Shown in pieces: positions 58,870 through 64,000 of a stretch of DNA of 64,000 nt. The stretch comes from Ophiura sarsii (lineage: Eukaryota > Echinodermata > Ophiuroidea > Amphilepidida > Ophiuridae): positions 5,135,172 to 5,199,171 of the forward strand of contig CM069444.1 in NCBI GenBank assembly GCA_035610835.1, given 5' to 3'. Made by a program: the position numbers and the translations under genes. The first letter of the stretch is position 1; each line of letters starts with the position of its first letter. The notes below the pieces were generated by a model, which saw nothing but the letters and a program-made list of their open reading frames with translations, had not been told where the DNA came from and did no database searches.

Positions 58870-59725
58870 TCTGAGTAGCTGTGTGCTCGGGAGCTCAGTT
58901 AGTGGCGGCTAATGTGAACAACATAGTGGTGTGTGTGCGCCTAATGATTGGTGAGCTGTCAATATACGTAGTATCTGTACTCCTGAAATTCTGCTTGGTG
59001 AATTAAATCTACATTAAATCTTTTCAGGCATCATATATTCAGCGCAGTACAATGTAATGATGTGCGCCGCGCTGAATTATGGGTATATCCTCTGCTGACA
59101 CAAAAAGTTGTGATACATTTTAATGTCTAATTAAAGTATCTTATATCCATATATTCATTCGATTTGGTAGGAACTTGGAACGTTATGAAAGTATGTCACT
59201 TCTGACGTCTTTGTATGAACAACAAACAATGCGAATATTATATAACCATAGTACCATCGAGCGATGTTCTTATATATATCACATTGTTTGATGTGCATCC
59301 AATCCCAACATTTTTAACCCCGGCCATCTTTTTTATGAATCCTTTTATACACTGAACGGTAATATAGGTTTCAAACAAATCAGGTCACAACATCTCGAGC
59401 GAAACTAATTACGGTATTGCTCCTTTAGGCTTTATTCGGAAAACTACATTAGTAGCAAAATATACCAAATTACTGACAACAATATCATTACGGACGTGTT
59501 CCTTGAAGCCAATTATTACACTTATCTCGACGTCCTTTGTTTGCGGTTTTTTTCTGGGGTTGTTTTCAAGAATGTTCCCACTCGAGCTAACTTCTATATT
59601 GAGGGCGCTTAAAATATGTGAACATTGTCTCTACATGTATTGCTCGTATATATGCGTATCAGAGACTAATCCCCTTTCCAATACTCAGGTCTGGTATAAA
59701 CTTCTTCTTCTCGTATACTTTAAAC
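58870..59725. other. No recognisable feature
   Basis: AT-rich sequence. The frame at 59503-59883 is hydrophobic in its first half, but its second half is translation of the fold-back fragment at 59728, so it is not called. Confidence 0.4.
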
Positions 59726-59727
59726 TA

Positions 59728-59972
59728 AACACCTCACAAAAAGAAAGTATCCACTTTTTTCGAGGCGCCCTGTTTTTAATTATTGGGACCCTACATTCAA
59801 CAAGTGGGAAAGAACAGACATTTCCTCCCGCGCATTTTGATACCTCATTTGTCACAATAGCACCAATAGCAGTAGCCATTTGAATAACAATTGATGCAGT
59901 TTCCACTGTTGCACTTTACCCTATACCCATAAAAAGAGCGTTAACAAAACAGTACATCTAAAGTGTATCTCG
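59728..59972. mobile_element. Single-arm fragment of the 13.1-kb fold-back family
   Basis: Preceded by TA and starting AACACCTCACAAAAAG, it follows the left arm of 13118-14198 up to CATCTAAAGTGTA, then stops. No opposite arm is present. Confidence 0.8.
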
Positions 59973-60074
59973 TCTTATAGTACCGCTGAACAAATGTCCG
60001 TGCCCGCTGGGTGTTCTGTGCAAACCTTCAGTTGTGCAGGCTTTCTTCAATAGTGGGCATTGGGGGGTGTTTAA

Positions 60075-60767
60075 GGGGGGTGTGGACTCTCAGGTACAGC
60101 CTCCGTAAAACTGCCGTAACTTCTTCAATATTTATTTAATCTTTATAAACGTATACAGTTTATTGCAGAAAAGGGTTCAATAAATCCAACCATGATAATG
60201 AAATTGACCATTTTGGAAAACAATTATAAAAAACACCTTTTTTGACCCATTTTAGGTTTGGAAAATATAACTCAAAATATATTTTGTTAAATTTTGTCAT
60301 ACTAGTTTTATGATAATCCTGATAATATTCCCCAGGAGCGTTTTTTTATTTTAATTTTTTATTTTTTTATTTTTTGAGTTACAGACCAAAAGGTGCCAAC
60401 AAATGTGATTTTTTTACCGCCAAAATCATGAAAATCACATTTTTTGGCACTTTTTGGTCTGTAACTCAAAAAATAAAAAATAAGATATTAAAAAAACAAA
60501 AACGCTCCTGGGGAATGTTATCAGGATTATCATAAAACTAGTATGACAAAATGTAACAAAATATATTTTGAGTTATATTTTCCAAACCTAAAATGGGTCA
60601 AAAAACATGTTTTTTATAATTTTTTCCAAAATGGTCAATTTCATTATCATGGTTGGATTCATTGAACCATTTTCTGCAAAAAAATGTATACATTTATAAA
60701 GATTAAATGAATATTGAAGAAGTTACGGCAGTGTTACGGAGGCTGTACCTGAGAGTCCACAGCCCCC
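60075..60767. mobile_element. 693-bp TTAA-flanked fold-back element
   Basis: TTAA on both sides (60071-60074 and 60768-60771). The ends are GGGGGGTGTGGACTCTCAGG and GGGGGCTGTGGACTCTCAGG. The arms of about 340 bp are almost complementary, with landmarks GTACAGCCTCCGTAA, CCAACCATGATAATGAAATT, ATAATCCTGATAA and GTTACAGACCAAAA; the loop is only tens of bases. RNA read through it would form a very long hairpin. No coding capacity. Confidence 0.9.
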
Positions 60768-61273
60768 TTAAGTAAATTAGAATATCAACACAATCATCAA
60801 AAAATCTAAATCTACTAAATCATACATCATGGCGTGAAAATTGAGACACGCTGTATGCGACTCCCCGAAATGTTAATTCTGTCACTCTGTATCTCATTTT
60901 GTTATTTGATCTTCCAATTTATATCCTAGAAAAGGTTCTGAAGAATGATTGACCAATATGTGTTTTGTGTCGAATTGTATACATCGAGCTGAGTGCTGTT
61001 CGTAATATCCACCCCTTACAACTACAAACACAAACGTCCTGCAAAAATGCTCGACTTTTCGTTAGCAGAATCATTAAAAGTGACTTGATGATTGTTCCTA
61101 ATACGTGTTTATCAATAGATGTACATCAATTGAATTCAGCACTATAGTATTTGTATTGCATGAAACACTAGCAAAACCGGGTTATATAAATGCCTTTGCC
61201 TATTAAAGGTAAACCAAAATTGTGATTCAAGTATTCGATGGGATATGTTTAGAAGAATATAATGTACATAAAA

Positions 61274-61465
61274 TCAATCATAATTGCCAGTGTGGTTTTT
61301 TAGTGTTGGAAGAACTGTATACGGGTCACACAGAACGTCTATCTCCGTATCGGTCCGGATCTCGGTCGATAGGTTTGCAAAAACAAAAGTCATGAGTGGA
61401 TGCTTACGTGTGCGAGCCTGGGTAACACCTATGACGTATACAGGGTAGTAACCTGCCATCATCAA
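61274..61465 (-). CDS. Weak coding candidate of 63 codons, unrecognised
   Basis: The minus-strand frame starts MMMAGYYPVYVIGVTQARTR, continues HPLMTFVFANLSTEIRTD and ends after PTLKNHTGNYD. Codon use looks less AT-skewed than chance frames nearby, and GATGATGGCAG near the start could be a splice acceptor. No domain, signal peptide or neighbour supports it. Confidence 0.15.
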   Translation of the reverse strand: MMMAGYYPVYVIGVTQARTRKHPLMTFVFANLSTEIRTDTEIDVLCDPYTVLPTLKNHTGNYD

Positions 61466-61479
61466 TATTTATAGTGATA

Positions 61480-62495
61480 CAAAGTATACATGCTTAGAAA
61501 CTCTATACAGGGAGTATCAAAAAAATAGCACTCTCTTTCAGCGTGGATTTAATCCTGATTAAAACCACTGAACCATGACCAATTTGATTTCAGTGTAAAG
61601 TATAACTAATAAAGTTGAAATCCTGAAAAGATGAGAAAAATCCATCATCAACTAAAAAAAGTGTGACCAACTAGGCAAGTCAACTCATTTTGTAGTATGT
61701 ACAATGATAATTCACACAGTAAAGATAGATTAACATGACATTGGAATATTACATATTTATAGATAGGCTTAAGGGAAATTATTCATATTATTTTCATGCT
61801 ATAGTATTCTTATTCTTATCATACTTATGGCAGACATTGAAGTTGACTTACGAGTCCAATTTCTAAGTATATTTGTCCTTCTCTGTCAATGATTGGTATA
61901 AACACACTTTTGACATGATTTGTGCTTTCCTACATGTACCACAACTTTCCTACATACTGAGGATTTCTCATGAGAACACTGAGCAACATTGAACATTGCA
62001 CAGAATTATTCATGCATCCAATTTGTGGATTATGTAGCTATTAATGATTTGTGCCAGAATTAAGAGGAATACTAAACTAATCTTTGCTATTGTTATTGAT
62101 AGATGATTTACAATATCTATGAATGCAAAGTATTGAAATGTAAACCATGTCATTTTCTTATTTGTATATGTGTAAATCCCATTGTACAGACTAGTAAATG
62201 ACATGGTTTACGCAAATAATGCTAGCGGTCTTATTTTTCATCGGATTAATCTCAGATTTTCAGAATATTATCATTATTTATTAAGCTTTGCACTGACGGT
62301 GAATTGGTTATGGTCCCGTGGTTTTGAAAAAGAAAAAAACAGCCATGAAAAAGAGTCCTATATTTGTTGATACACGTACATGTACCTTGTATTTTGTTTC
62401 CGGTGTAATGTTAAAGCATAATTCCTTTGATATTTTGTTTTTTTACAATATCCTTCTTTGAATAAAACAAACTTGAATCACCATTTTGGCTGACC
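61480..62495. other. No recognisable feature
   Basis: AT-rich sequence with no matched repeat or exon. Confidence 0.45.
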
Positions 62496-62500
62496 TTTAA

Positions 62501-63068
62501 CCCTCGTCCTCCTGAGACGTTTTTATAACACTGTTAACTAAGGCCCCCTAAAACAATCCAAACCGAGATGCAGAATACACGTATGCTTAATTAGGTACCA
62601 TGGTATAGCTAGAGGTCTCATCTTTCTATATATTCCAAAACAAGTACAAATATCCCACGCAAGACGTCACAATGACGTCACTAAACATGACCGACCTCAA
62701 AATCCCGCCATATTCGTCTGTACAGTGAAATATGGACCAAAATTGAAATTGTCACAAAAAAAGTTCCAAATATCGGAATATCACCCGTTTTTTGCTTATA
62801 AAAATGGAAATATGTTTCTAACATATACTATAAGATTCAGTACCATACAGTTTAGACATTTCAAAATGGCGATTTAAAAAAAATGTAAAGTGGCAGCTTA
62901 CCCTATACCACCGGGTTAGGTGGTAAACCTCAATTGTTCGTCAAATGAGCGCAATTGATGTAAAAGCGATCACCTAGACGCCCAGGTCACTGTTCTCTGC
63001 GTTTAAGCGCAATTGGCGAACATTCTTAGGGGAGGGTGGTAACCCCCCAACCCCTAGAAGGACAAGGG
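62501..63068. mobile_element. PiggyBac-like non-autonomous element
   Basis: The left flank TTAA is followed by CCCTCGTCCTCCTGAG; the right end, inverted, is CCCTTGTCCTTCTAGGGG, with TTAT (one change) as flank. TTAA plus CCC ends are the signature of piggyBac elements. The 568-bp interior is non-coding and includes a GCGCAATTG pair near 62950 and 63008. Confidence 0.8.
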
Positions 63069-64000
63069 TTATAAGCAACACATTAAAAAGGTGTGCGTAT
63101 CAAGTCGCAGACATTTGTAAATTTGCTTATGAGGCGGGCGCAATATTACTGTTGGCTGACTGTAATCTCTCTCTGACTGTAATCTCTCTTTTACAAATTG
63201 TCATGTTGTTATTGTTGGCGGTTGTTTTGTGCGGTGTTTTTTGTGGGTGATTTTTTCTTTTTTCTTCTTTTTTGGTAAGAGCTGTAAAGATAACGTGCTT
63301 CGCTTTACCGGTAAGTTTATCCAATTATGCATTTTTTGTATGTCGAGCTGAGATCAACTCATATTTTTAATTTAGTTAAAAGAAATGAGTCATATATAAT
63401 TCTGGAAGAATGCTTGCAGGGGAAACGCACACAAATAAAAACACACACAACCATACGAAACGTATTAGCACTCTGATGTAATTGATACAATGATGATATG
63501 CTTGTCTTTGTGAATACCTATCATGAAGTTTTCAGTAAATGCTGATGGTAAGTTCTATTGAGTCTGGATGGAGAAACCATTCAAAAGATGTGGTTCTTTC
63601 CTTTTTTCCCTACTTTTTAAACAAACTTCCCAACAGTTTTAAATGTTAATATTGTAAATGCAATACAAAATAGAGCAACTCAACTGAACAGCATGCATCT
63701 ACTTAATACACAACCTTTTGGGAAATCATAATCATGTTGGCGTGTAATATTTAATGAATTAACTTTTGTTTAAATGTTTACAAAATGACAAAATGACCGT
63801 GCATACGGCTTGAAATTAGAAACTCTCAATTAAGCATACTACATGCAAATGAGAGTAAACATACTTATCTGTATTAATCAGTCCATATCTTCTGATGTCG
63901 TTGCTCCACTTAGATTTAACTTTCAAATAGCGGGACATGGACGGACGATTTGTCGGGAAGAGTAAATCTACCCATATTAACGGCATAATCCTCGATGAGC
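63069..64000. other. No recognisable feature
   Basis: Contains a short tandem copy of CTGACTGTAATCTCTCT (63160-63190) and a lysine/asparagine-rich chance frame on the minus strand. Nothing else was seen. Confidence 0.45.

Noticed and set aside
59503..59883. Plus-strand frame of 126 codons with a membrane-like N-terminus
   Set aside because: The second half is translation of a fold-back fragment that is non-coding in its other copy.

Overview
This is an AT-rich, gene-poor eukaryotic window, almost certainly from an invertebrate animal and probably a marine one. The support is a Penelope-like element with a GIY-YIG domain, decayed non-LTR retrotransposons, Tc1/mariner and piggyBac-like ends, many fold-back MITEs, minisatellites and no operons. 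The species cannot be named from sequence alone. No complete protein-coding gene was found. Most open frames are chance or lie inside repeats. The best exon candidate is on the minus strand at 21432-21727, with a TATA box upstream; weaker candidates lie at 40162-40406 (+), 52407-52682 (-) and 61274-61465 (-).

Layout. 1-2237 is a DNA element with exact 37-bp terminal inverted repeats that encloses three tRNA-like sequences. 2.6-21 kb is dominated by four diverged copies (A-D) of one long non-coding segment, interrupted by palindrome-array elements (9184-9588 and 18581-19711), an AACGTT-rich block, a Tc1/mariner copy with a broken transposase (11515-12619) and a 1.1-kb fold-back. 21.4-33 kb holds the exon candidate, two large inverted-repeat elements, a LINE 3' end (30090-30470) and an 8-bp satellite (32472-32774). 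33-37 kb has a 20-bp minisatellite rich in small palindromes and another palindrome array. 38-53.3 kb is an old tandem duplication (unit 1 about 38.16-45.95, unit 2 about 47.41-53.29), each unit with its own insertions: a Penelope-like 3' end between them, and a LINE tail and a palindrome array in unit 2. 53.3-63.1 kb is a field of MITEs, several flanked by TTAA. The last kilobase is featureless.

How it fits together. The duplicated units act as internal controls: blocks found in one copy and missing from its paralogue are insertions. The most unusual system is the palindrome-array element: 28-bp palindromes repeated about every 35 bp, with arms that mostly change together and a two-base centre that varies freely, bounded by a shared outward-facing end sequence. 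It occurs four times, once as a 1.13-kb fold-back with an array at each end. A second theme is the number of unrelated short elements flanked by TTAA, which suggests that one piggyBac-type transposase moved several MITE families.
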